Program-made: the position numbers and the translations under genes | Origin: Spisula solida | Lineage: Eukaryota; Mollusca; Bivalvia; Venerida; Mactridae | Direction of reading: 5' to 3' | NCBI GenBank assembly: GCA_947247005.1 | Contig: OX365949.1 | Span: 6,086,001 to 6,150,000 of the forward strand | DNA: 64,000 bases | Shown here: piece by piece, positions 37,576 through 49,400 of the stretch | How the letters are laid out: each line of letters opens with the position of its first letter | Numbering within the stretch: position 1 is the first letter of the stretch | Notes under the pieces: generated by a model | Told to the model about the DNA's origin: nothing | The model's input: only the letters and a program-made list of their open reading frames with translations | Database searches by the model: none

Positions 37576-38049
37576 TATTGGTGTCTGGCAATATGTATTA
37601 AGTTTCCATATATGGCCAAAGTTTGCCACCCATTTTCCTCATTTTTTTTAAACATTTGTGTAAGCACGCACGTTAAAGGGGCATGCCCAGAAACTGGTGT
37701 GTCTTGGTTTGCATACAACAAAATTGCGTTTGTCAGTTGTAAAACAAACTATTACCGAAAAGTCAAAGAAGAATTTGACTTAAAATTTTACCCAATAACG
37801 CGCGCTTCGATACTTTGTTATTGACGACAACGATATTTAGTTATTCTTGAAATATATATATTTTTAAAAAAAACTAGGCTAAGCGCGAAATTTTGTAACT
37901 TTTTTACAGGGTATTCATTATTTGACTTAGGTATTAAAATGATACCAATTTGATTGCTTTTCGAGACACTTCAATTCCAGGGCATGTCCCTTTAATTAAC
38001 GTACGTTTGGTGTAAGTTTAGTTAATATACGTCCCTGGTTTAGTCCATG

Positions 38050-38300
38050 CAGAGAATTTGACACGACTCTCGAACTTCTATTAGCATAATTTCGCAGCTG
38101 ACTTATTCGCTTTATTTGTATTCCCGGTTGTATGTTTTCATAAGCGGGAGTATCACGAGGTGATAATCGAGGTATAATTCCAAAACAAATCTGAAGGACC
38201 GACATTGCACGATTTGCTCGCGGAAATTTATTTATTCAACGCAAGGACCTTGTAATATATTCATGCATATAGGTCAGGCTCATGTCAAATTATCTGTGCT
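38050..38300. mobile_element. AGAGAATTTGACA inverted-repeat element, uninterrupted copy
   Basis: Starts AGAGAATTTGACACGACTCT and ends near TGTCAAATTATCTGT. Aligns (inverted) to 24513-24897 except for the 143-bp insertion there. Confidence 0.65.
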
Positions 38301-38495
38301 ATAACCCATACATGACTTTGGTTACTTCTAGTTGTACGTTTCCACAAAGATCAAATAATAGTTTAAATTTCTATATAAATTTAACTGCACGTACATGCCG
38401 GGTAGTGAAGGTATGGCTATATAAGGGGAGATTGGATACCATGTTTACAGCTTTATCTGAGTTGCGAACACCGCAAACAAAGACCTAAATATACG

Positions 38496-39660
38496 TGTAA
38501 ATCTGTATGTCTAACGTATGATGATTTATGAAAATGTTTTTTGTTTGTTTTTTATTGTATATCTAATTTGTATGTCCATCCATGTACATATGGTATAATT
38601 CAGAACATCTAGGTCAGTATTACACACATTGTGTAGATTGATATAATATTAAGATGTTGCTACTGATTGCACATCAAATAACTATTGTGAAATATATGAA
38701 ATTGTATTGCAATATTGCCTTTTAATAGATATGGTATAAATGTTTACATGTACAAACTTTTGCATTAACATTTTGTTGTGTAAATCTGTATGTCTAACGT
38801 ATGATGATTTATGAAAATGTTTTTTGTTGATTGTATAACTAATTTGTTTGTCCATCCATGTACATATGGTATAATTCAGAACATCTAGGTCAGTATTACA
38901 CGCATTGTGTAGATTGGTGTAATATTAAGATGGTGCCACTGATTGCATATCAAATAACTAGTGTGAAATATATGAAATTGTATTGCAATATTGCCTTTTA
39001 ATAGATATGGTATGAATGTTTACATGTACAAACTTTTGCATTAACATTTCGTTGTGTAAATCTGTATGTCTAACGTATGATGATTTATGAAAATGTTTTT
39101 GTTGATTGTATAACTAATTTGTTTGTCCATCCATGTACATATGGTATAATTCAGAACATCTAGGTCAGTATTACACGCATTGTGTAGATTGGTGTAATAT
39201 TAAGATGGTGCCACTGATTGCCTATCAAATAACTAGTGTGAAATATATGAAATAGTATTGCAATATTGCCTTTTAATAGATATGGTATAAATGTTTACAT
39301 GTACAAACTTTTGCATTAACATTTCGTTGTGTAAATCTGTATGTCTAACGTATGATGATTTATGAAAATGTTTTTTGTTGATTGTATAACTAATTTGTTT
39401 GTCCATCCATGTACATATGGTATAATTCAGAACATCTAGGTCAGTATTACACGCATTGTGTAGATTGATGTAATATTAAGATGGTGCCACTGATTGCATA
39501 TCAAATAACTAGTGTGAAATATATGAAATTGTATTGCAATACATTGTATTACCTTTTAATAGAGATGGTATAAAAGTTTACATGTACAAACCTTTACATT
39601 AACATCTTGTTGTGTAAATCTGTATGTCTAACGTATGATGATTTTTGAAAATGATATAAA
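38496..39660 (+). repeat. ~280-bp satellite, four units and a partial fifth
   Basis: Units begin GTAAATCTGTATGTCTAACG at about 38496, 38779, 39056, 39331 and 39613. The downstream stretch to ~39900 (GGGCTGGAGGCCTTTTGTAC, then ATTTGAATTTGAA) looks like the 3' end of a non-LTR retrotransposon, so the array may be an expanded 3' UTR. Confidence 0.85.
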
Positions 39661-40385
39661 AGTTACTTGCAAGCGTACTTGAGTCAACAACAATGTGAAC
39701 GATTATTCTATCAATTATACTGTACTGTATACGTATTATAAGCCTAATTTTGTTTGCTATACTATGTTATTTTGCTGCATGTAAAATCACTTTGCAATAC
39801 TGTTCTATATATTTGTCTATATAATATTGTTAATATGTATATACTTTGTGTATGGGCTGGAGGCCTTTTGTACATTAAATATTTGAATTTGAAAATTTGA
39901 ATTAGGTCTTTGCCGCAAACAATCAAGGAAAAAATCACCTTCCAGCCAGGGAAAAATCAGGGAATTATCTGGGAATTCCATTCTTCATTCTCTGCGGCCA
40001 CCCTGATGGTACGACTTGCTATCAATTACATAATCGATATTTTAATATATGCATAAAGCTTTCTCTGTCGTTGATAAATAATTAAAATATAGCGGATATG
40101 GGTAATGGTTTGTTAACCATTACAAAATGGTAGTACAGTAAAACCTCGTTATCTCGAGTACCCATCGGGACAAACCAAATGCTCGAGTTAAGCAAGGTGA
40201 TCGAAATATCCGAAGTATATGATGAATTGTATATGTTCATGTATTAGAATTACTATTACTGGTATATTTATGAGAACGTTCTTCGCCCACATGTTCATTA
40301 TAGATACATGACCGCATCGTTTGATTCAACGTTACGCCGTTTATTTTTTTATGATGAATTGTGTTGTACTTAGTGTATATTCGAA

Positions 40386-40476
40386 ACACAGGTAACTGTA
40401 TCATTGATAAAGACAAAAAAAGATAACATAAAAGGTAATTTTTTTTACTCTTTATCAATGATACAGTTACCTGTGT
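40386..40476. mobile_element. CACAGGTAAC hairpin element, copy 3
   Basis: ACACAGGTAACTGTATCATT and its near-perfect inverse flank a ~30-base A/T-rich loop. Confidence 0.7.
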
Positions 40477-40740
40477 AAATGCGCCGTTGAATTGAAAAAT
40501 AATTTCGTGTGTGTCTCAAAAATAAGAAAGCATAAATGTTACCTGAATCGAGATCTTCTGTTGACAAATTCGGCTCCGAACCTTGGCCTTTGAAACGTGA
40601 ATCCACCACTGTGCTAACATTTGTCAATCACAGTGCTATATTTTTTTCGTTTTAATAAACAAAACATGTTGAGATGGGCATATATTCTATCAAAAGCCGT
40701 TTGAAATTAAAATTTATTTGTAATATGTTTACTTTTGTTA

Positions 40741-41670
40741 GCACTGTCCTGTCGTGTTGGGTACACTTTGTCTGTGGGTGGGTGTAGGATTTGATGCACC
40801 GTTTGGACATCCAGTACTATTTGTCACTGTCAGTTCCAGGGCGGGCAACCCTACAGTCAACCTTCTTATAAGTATGTATCGTTCTCTTTATAGTGGAAAG
40901 CAATAAAGAAAATTACCTTTTTTGTTGGACGGTGTTCTTCCTGTACTTGCCCTTTTGTCAATTCGTTGTCAAGCATAAGGCTGCTACGTTTCTTTCAAAA
41001 AGACATTGACATGTACGTATGATTGTCCTTATGGTGTGTGGTCGTCCTTGTGGTGTGTGGTCGTCCTTGTGGTTTGTTCTTGTCTGCTGACTCTTGTTTG
41101 ACTAGGGCTGTGGGCTGTCGGAGTGGGATCATCTAGTTTAATAGCTATTCATACAGTAGCGTTTTTTCTTTAACTTGTTCGTTTTTCTGGCTATCACTGT
41201 GACCCATGCGTACCTTTTCTTTTATGTGTATTTTTTCGTGTCCTTTTGTTTCTGTTAAGCGCTGCCCTTAACTTCGTATTTCAACATGAATTGCTTGAGA
41301 AATGATAATGGTGTCAGGTCTGATTTTGAGCTACAGGGCAGGCGATGATGGTAATTTTTACACTTAAATGGTCAGTCAAAAGTTATGATATCTCATTATT
41401 GCCCGTTTGATGAGACGGTCACCGCTTTTATGCCGAGTTAGCCACTTTGTTCGTATGTATACGTGTTTTTGCCTTTCGCGCTCATTCCCCCCTGTCCGCC
41501 TGATTACTTATTGTCTATTTGTTTAAACTAGCTGTACGGTTATATAGGAAAAACCTAGCACCTTGTTCATTTTTCTGTTTATCCATGCAATCCGTGTGTT
41601 CTTTCGTGCTCTTCTGTTTCTGTTAAATGCTGCCTTCACAGTTTGATATGTTATACTATTATTTCAGTTT
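40741..41670. repeat. Dispersed repeat, second copy of 28540-29900 sequence
   Basis: Shared in order with the 28.5-kb copy: CACTGTCCTGT, TGGTGCA/TGATGCACC, CACTGTC.GTTCCA.GGCGG, AGTCAACCTTC, and later TGCTGCCTTC. More diverged than a recent copy; no intact gene. Confidence 0.6.
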
Positions 41671-42299
41671 TAGAAACATAACTAGTTTAAATATCGCTTC
41701 CTACTCAAACAGCGAACGACCGTTGGAACTTGCAAGTCAAAGGGAAACAATCCAAATATAAACCGTTGCTAGTGAACACAGAAAGTTTAATGAAGAAACA
41801 AATAAATACTGATCAAACTTTTTCTACTGTTAAGAAGGCAGATTTCTTTATTTGGATTGGTTCCCTTTGTCTTAAATCCACGAGGTGAATGCATACAAAA
41901 GAGTCAAGCAACAGAGAAACAATTAATGGATTGTTTTATTTGTTCAGTCCCCGAGTTTTTATTTGGATAGTGCTGTTGTACTTGTATATGTATTGTATAA
42001 ATGTACCAATCCAGCCCCACTTCTTCTGTAGGATTGTGTCAGTGACTGGCTGTTGTTTCGTCCTGGCCCATAGGTCTTGATTGGAAATCATTTCTGGCCA
42101 TCGGATACCGATAATTTGTTTCAGACATTGGTTAACTAACACGAATGTTTCTATTGAAACTGGGGAACATAACCAGTTTAACCAGAAACTCGAACCTGTA
42201 TTTTCAGAATACATGACATAATTGTGGGCGGCCTTGAATACAGGAGTGTATTTGTGTCACGGTCTGAACCTGTTAACAATACGGGAGAAGGAGTGTGTA

Positions 42300-42380
42300 A
42301 GCGACCAAGTAGCTCAGTCGGGAGAATATTCGCCCTGTAAGGGAATGGTCTCGGGTTAGAGCCCAGGTCAAGCTGGACGT
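42300..42380 (+). repeat. tRNA-like SINE head
   Basis: GTAGCTCAGTCGGGAGAATA as A box and CTCGGGTTAGAGCCCA in the B-box place. Stem pairing is incomplete; a SINE rather than a tRNA gene. Confidence 0.45.
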
Positions 42381-43178
42381 TTACTCACCCTGTGACTTCG
42401 GTAGGTTGCATACAAAACAAAAAACAACCATAGTAATACAATAATTTAATTGTGTAAAACAATCAAATTGTATTCCTATGACAAAATAATCCCTATATCT
42501 ATACAGAATGACAACGGGGTTAATTAGATAATGTAAATGTAGCCGTAAGAAAAACAAATAGAAAGTAAAATAACACTGGACATCACATGTTTCATCCAGG
42601 CAAAGTTATGCACCTGGAATAATGAAAAATGACTATTTTTACATGTCATTCTTTGTTACACAACTTACTTTAACAAATAATTGAGGCTCATTATTGTTAA
42701 AACACAATGTCTCACACGCATTACTGTTTAAACAGTATAATTATATTACAATTGGTAATCGGAAGAGCATTCTGTTTCGAATAACTCGAAACATAACAGG
42801 ACTTTAAAAGTTAATAAGGTCAGGGATTCTAGTAATTAAAGTGAAGATAATATACGTACATCTAATCATTCATTCCCACACACATCTTTCGTATCATGAT
42901 CAATAATAAATTATATTAAATGTTCTAATATATGAAATGCAGTATTATTCTTATACATGTGTATATTATAAATACAGTAAAACCATTTATATCATTTTTG
43001 CGTAAACATAAAATGCCACGAACTCGGTATGCGTGAGCGTGGCTTCCGACCCTATGATTGGTCACCATAGGAACTGTAACCTTGAGCACTTTGTGCTGCC
43101 GTGAGCTAAAAAGCAAAATAATGATATAGTAAATTCATGGATTTCAATTCGAATAGAAAAACATAGAGATAAAATGCA

Positions 43179-43184
43179 TTTATT
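43179..43184 (-). promoter_or_regulatory. Candidate polyadenylation signal of transglutaminase
   Basis: Canonical AATAAA on the minus strand, about 95 bases after the stop codon, would give a short 3' UTR. No cleavage site can be confirmed from sequence alone. Confidence 0.4.
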
Positions 43185-43278
43185 TGATTTCGCGGTCAAG
43201 TTTGTCCACGAACCCTACCAAATTATTTCCCCAACCAATTAAATGATTTCACAGTATGAATAATTGACATAATGTCCT

Positions 43279-43435
43279 CTATGCACGTGAATCTTCAATA
43301 ACGTCGACTTCAATGACCCCTGTGACGTCACTCATTTGTTTACATTGAAAGTTGGCGATAATTTCTTTACGTCCTAGTCTTCTTGGACGCATCTGTACTG
43401 TTTCCCGGAGTTCTTCCCCTTGGGCCAAGGCTTTT
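43279..43435 (-). CDS. Transglutaminase last coding exon
   Basis: After acceptor TGTTTTACAG it encodes [20 protein letters not shown] then [19 protein letters not shown] and [11 protein letters not shown], stop TAG. The P...G...I.A.F....L.DV.G...V.V ending is diagnostic of the family's C-terminal barrel. Confidence 0.93.
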
Positions 43436-46400
43436 CTGTAAAACAACAGAGTGGCATTTTGTAATTATTTATAATGATGATAAATCACACCATACAATGA
43501 AGGAAATTCTGTCCCTCGAATCTCTAACTTTTAAATTGCAAAGGCTTTACTGCAAACAAAACAACTGTGTGATCTATCGTGGCCCGAGAACCATAGTGTT
43601 CTATCGTCATTTTTGCCAAAAATGAGTATTATATACCGTTGGAAAGCTCTCGATGGGAGCTATGTCACAGTGACCTTGTCCTTTTTTGGGAACATCTCTA
43701 TATTTGGATATCAACAAATCCATTTTGTTCTATGTGCAATTTTCATGTTTTCTTTGGAGAACCAACTTGTTCTACATTTTTGTATCTGCGTTTTTGACCG
43801 ATGGATTGCTACCATCAAGTCACATGATGTTAACTACGTTTTTGTATAATTTTCTATCTGCAGTAGTCCAATTTCAAACGATTATTCATGATATTTGGAA
43901 ATGTTCCTGAGATCTACATACATAAAACACAAACACATAAGTTATAAAGCCCTGAATCTTGAAACCTATGGTCTCAGGCGACGATATTTTTCTTAAAATT
44001 CACCCGATTTATCGGGTTAATCGGTGTCGGATAGAGGACCTTATGATGATTTTCCATGAAAAAAACACTTTAGTCCTTACACTTTCAGAGGATTTTTTGT
44101 TGACCTTTTTTTTTTTTAGGACTATTTCAGCTCCAGTCACCTAATTATTGCCCCTATCAGAACTGACTAAACTACCATGAAAGATGACAAACCTATAATC
44201 GTTCAATCACGTGATGTGGGAGGGTAAATATGACGTCGTATCCCTATGTACGACGGACGTCAAACGGTGATTGGACACGGTAGCTTATAATAGGGCGTTC
44301 ACACTGGGGCCCCGCTTCTACTACGATCTAAAATTGGTCCAAATCGGGACAAATCGTGGGACAGTCGTGGTCAATCGGGAGAGGGTCTTCGTGAACGTGG
44401 TAGACTCGTGGTGGAATCGCGTAGGTCGGGGAGCTCCCCGACCTTACTACGCTTATTTTGAACATGTTCAAAACAAGCGTAGCGGGATCGTGGCTAAAAC
44501 GAAACGGTGTAAGAACGTAGTTTGATCGTGTTAAGATCGGCATACTCGTAGAAACATCGGGGAAGCATCTTGGTGGGATCGGCATGATCGCAATGACATC
44601 GTAGTACCATCGGCACCAAATTTGCCTGTGTTTTTTATTGAAACACTTACACAATCACGTAATAATACCTGTATATAGGATAGTCATTTTCCTTGACACC
44701 AGTTGGATATAGATCAAAGCAAATTATTCTGTGGGAAACATAAGTTTTTAACCAAAACTGGCCGAGATATTAGGTAAGTACATGAACTTTTCTCTCATGT
44801 ACGCATATAACGGTTTGTAGAAAAAGTTGTTCATTGTTAACATAAAACATCATCCAATGGATTCAATGCCTCTTTCAGGCAATGAGTAATGTGAAGAAAA
44901 TGCTCCAAACTCAATGATTAGTGTAAGCATCACACCAAAGAGTACTATGATCATGTCAAGATCGTAGTATTGTCGGCATGAGCGGTGCAACATCGTGTTA
45001 CAGTCTTTTAGGTCCGTCTACCAACGTAGTAGGGTCTTGCAGATCATTGCGACATCGTAGTAGAAACGGTTTATGATCGGCATTGATCGCGGTGGAAACG
45101 TGGCGTAAGCGTACAAGCATCGTATCGGAAACGCCGTGATCGTAGCGAAATCGTAGCACACGCGCCGATCAGACGTTCCGGTGAAAGTATTTATCAATTT
45201 TCTTGGTTTTGACGCCGATCTCGTCCCGATTTATACTTTTAGTCAGGTCGGGGCAGATCGGCATGATCGTAGTAAGAGCGTAGCCCAGTGTGAACGGGGT
45301 CTTAACATTAGCTGTGATCGTGTTGAATATTACAAGGGAGATAATCACTATGTTACAAGTCCCACTGAGGAATTCCTCATCGGCGATGTACTCCCGAAGT
45401 CTTCCGATACCACCCGATTCATTACGATTCCTCCCTATATTACAATTGTCTCATGACTTTCACGAAGCTTCCCCCAGAACACGATGGACCTGTTCCCGAT
45501 GTCCTGATAACTCATTAATGTACACCGAGAGTACATCGCCGAGGCAAAAATGCTCAGTGGGACCTAGGCTTAATATCAAGTGTATTGGAGACTTACTTGA
45601 CTTTAATGGAAGCCAAACGTTGCATTCCAGGCCCCTCAATATTCAGATGACCATTGGTCAACGGCACACTTAGTGGATTAACTAGCTTTATCACTACATC
45701 GAATGGTTTGCCTACATGAGCACTTCCTTCTGTCTGCAAACATACAAGAGTACACGATATACATTACCGACATACCCAAATTACTAAATACTGTCCAGTT
45801 AGGATAACGTGAGGGTTACGTTATATTTTATGTGTACACACAATATAACAGCCGTTGTCTGAACAGGTAAGGTATTGTAGATTAGCATTGAAATCATAGA
45901 TGTCTTGATGAGCTTTTATAATTGGTTTTACACCGTTATAGTCGACTGGACCACTGGGTCACTCTATTTCTATCCTAACCGGACAGTACGCAGTGCTCAG
46001 GAGAACATGCTTCCCAAGACATGTCACATTTACTAGTATAGGCACATTTACTAGTATAGGATCATGTCTGTCTTAATTGATTTCAAATCACCCCAAAAGA
46101 CTGGTGCCTATTTGTGTGTTGCCTATTCTCCATTTTGTCCCCGACAGCCAAGTTGTAACACGATACAACCATTTGTTGAGCAGACTCACTTCCCGTCTCC
46201 TTTCTTTTTAATACCAGACACCAGGCAAGTAGTCACAAGGTAACAAATATTTATTTCAATGGCGACTCACCAATATACTACATCATAGTAAGTTAGTGAC
46301 GTGGAAATGTTGGCGAATATACAAAAGTTGTTAACATTTCCTTTGGCATAAGTTTAGGCCTACAAACTCTTCTAAGAAATTTAGAAAAACGATAATATTT

Positions 46401-49400
46401 CCTAAAGCTAAAAGTTGAAATTAAAATTCGCAAACATTTTGACCCTCGGAAGTATCCACTTGTACGAGGGACGTGCTAAAATAAACAGGGGCTCTCATGT
46501 GTACGGGTACAGAGTTAACCACTGGGTCGCGGGATACGAGAAGGCAGCAACATGTACTACTAACATCAGGTTACCTTTAAATGTATGTCAAAGGTGACCA
46601 TACCATCAGAAAGTTTCTGCACTGCTCGATTCTTCTCACCTTACATCGGTACCACTAGACTGGTGATTCAGCGGTACATACAGCATCATTTGTCACAGTG
46701 ATTTAAAGGAAGAGGAGCTTGTTATACGATTGAACAAAACCTAGAAAGTTTGTTATTCTGCTTTCAGGTTTGGCTGCTTTTCTTTTGTTAATAATGATCA
46801 AATGCTTAACAGCCTATTCATTTCTAAAGAAACTATAACAGGTCGTATGGAGCCTGAGACATGAACAATGTGTAAATCCGTGACAATATGATTCCGAAGG
46901 GGATGTATCTCTATAATGACTAACATTAATATCTTACCTTTAGTTCTATATGTGGTTTCTCTATCCAGACCGGCTCTTGTAGAATAAATCGTTGTCCGGT
47001 TTCTTTGACATGAGCTATTGCATATAAGTTAAGGTGGCTATCGGAATCAACACTACTGATATAGTCCACACATTTTAAAGACAGGTCCACCTCCGTTTCT
47101 AAAACATACATGGCATAAAAGGTAAAGTGAAATCATTTAGTCCAGGAACAGATGTAAACTACCTCAAGGGTAGTGACCCAATCATAACATGTTTTACAAA
47201 TAATTTACCAATGTAAATTCCGTACAATACGAGGATCATTCTATAGATAATGGTCTTACTGTGCTTCCGTAGAAGTTGTTACAAGCAAATGGCAATTAAA
47301 ATATACAAATAAATCGGTCAGGGAAGGCTCAACAGAAGCTGTAGATATGAGTGGAAAATGTGTTACTTTCCCGATGTATCCGCTGAACTCGCTCAAATAA
47401 TTCTATACATACTTTTGAAATCAATCTGTCGTAATTTGTGTCAGTCAATTGACTCGGACATCATGGGATATACGCTTGTAATAAGCAATATCTCGTATCT
47501 CATTGAAAGTTATTCTTATTTATTTTCGAAACGTTTGAAGAAGACAAGTTCACGTTGGATACTGACTATCACTGATTATCAATTTCAAACACCTGAATCT
47601 GGATATGTTTTGGCAGCATGGGTGTGGGAAATGCATTTATTCAGCACAGTACTGACACGTTATAGGCAATCATTCAATAAAAATACTATATTATTGTGCA
47701 AGATGAAAACTGTAGACACATTTCTATTATCGTGCCCAAATGTTTGTAAATTATATCAAGATGGCAATTTCGTAATTTCAAAAATGCGTAGACTTCAAAT
47801 TTGGAATGGAACTCAACTGGGGATTTGATTTCTTGCTGGAGTTCGTTCATGAAATCTTCGAAATTCGAAAGAACATTATAATATTGTCCACAACGGAGAA
47901 GTATTCTATAATAATGTGTCTTTCATTCTTATACATTTGTATGTAATATAATACTAGTAATAATGCAGTATGTATGTTGTCGTTCTGACGCTACTCAGGC
48001 CTATAATCCCTTCCGATTGTTAGTTCCTATGCGTCAGAACAAAACCTGTTTTTCCAATTTCATTTCTTATAAATAACTATAATACAGTAAGTTTATCATA
48101 CCCGTGTTTGGTTCCAAAACTGTAGCTGAACTACTTTCCTTCAGTTCTGTTGTAGGGATACCGGTGTATCGGCACGACAATGCTGTCAAATGGACATCAA
48201 CCATGCGTGCTTCCGCACTTGTGTTCTTTATTTTCAAGGCAGCACTAAAGTCACCCGATCTTTGCATATCAGTTATTAAGTCAAATTGTACGTCACTTGA
48301 CTTGGCAGGTTCAATTTCGGGAAGCACACGGGAGCTTAACTTTCTTGCTAGTTCCCCAGTGACTGCTTTCTCGTCGTCATCTGGGTAAAAATAAAACGGT
48401 GTCAACATTATAATGTTATATGAAAATAAAAAGTTAAGGGTGTTCACAGCAGTTTTGTCCACACTTTGTTTACAGATACTGTATTTAATAAGAAACATAA
48501 TCGAAACTGAATCAAATATAAAATATTACCCTCGGAGTATTTGTAAGTGTTAGTGAGATCCTCCCTTGATATCGTACTGACAGCTTTGGTGCTGATGTAT
48601 TTCCCCATCATGTCTCTATCTACACCGACCGCTGTCATGTTGCCTTCTTGGTCAACTGTCCAGTGAACTCGATCACCATTTACTTCAGCAAAGATGAACT
48701 GTGTATCATATCCATAAAATATCTCCCCTTGTCTGACTGCTTTCACAGAGGCCGGACCACACGTGAAAACACCTGGAATTTATTCAATCTTCTTTAGTGT
48801 GAGCATTCAAAGATATCCGCTTTCACGGAGGCCGGACCAGTAATGATCCCGGCTGGAATTTACTCACAAACCGACCGCATCAGTTCTAATATTATATTCT
48901 AATTTCTAAGTATGGTAAGATATATTTAAGGCCGGACCATAGGTGTGAAAGATCTTCGCCCTCACGAAGGCTTTACCACAAGTGACTACACTTGGAATTC
49001 ATTCATCTAATATTCTAAGATCTCCGCTTTCACGGAGGCTTGACCACAAGTGACTACACCTGGAATTAATTCATTTTACAATATTCTAAGATCTCCGCTT
49101 TCATGGAGGCCGGATCTCAAGTGAACAAAACTAAGAATCAGTCTACTGTGTTGTAACAAATATCAAGAGGAATTAACGTTTGGTAAGACTGCTATCTACG
49201 AACATTGTAATTTTCTTCAATAAATTACGATCTATTGGCCACACAAGATACACACACTATGTTGTTTAATTCTTCAATAATACCTTTTAAACACCTATTC
49301 GATGTTGTTTTTTCATGTAGGCTAACCAGCTGAACAATATTAATTAAAACACAGAACAAACAAACCTACCTTCAAGACATTCTTGAGGGGTCGGATCATA

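Noticed and set aside
45181..45673. Plus-strand frames of 91 and 127 codons
   Set aside because: They cross the CGTAGT-rich element, a MITE and the antisense of a transglutaminase exon.
47358..47828. 156-codon plus-strand frame
   Set aside because: Lies in a transglutaminase intron on the opposite strand; composition is that of intron sequence and no family is recognised.
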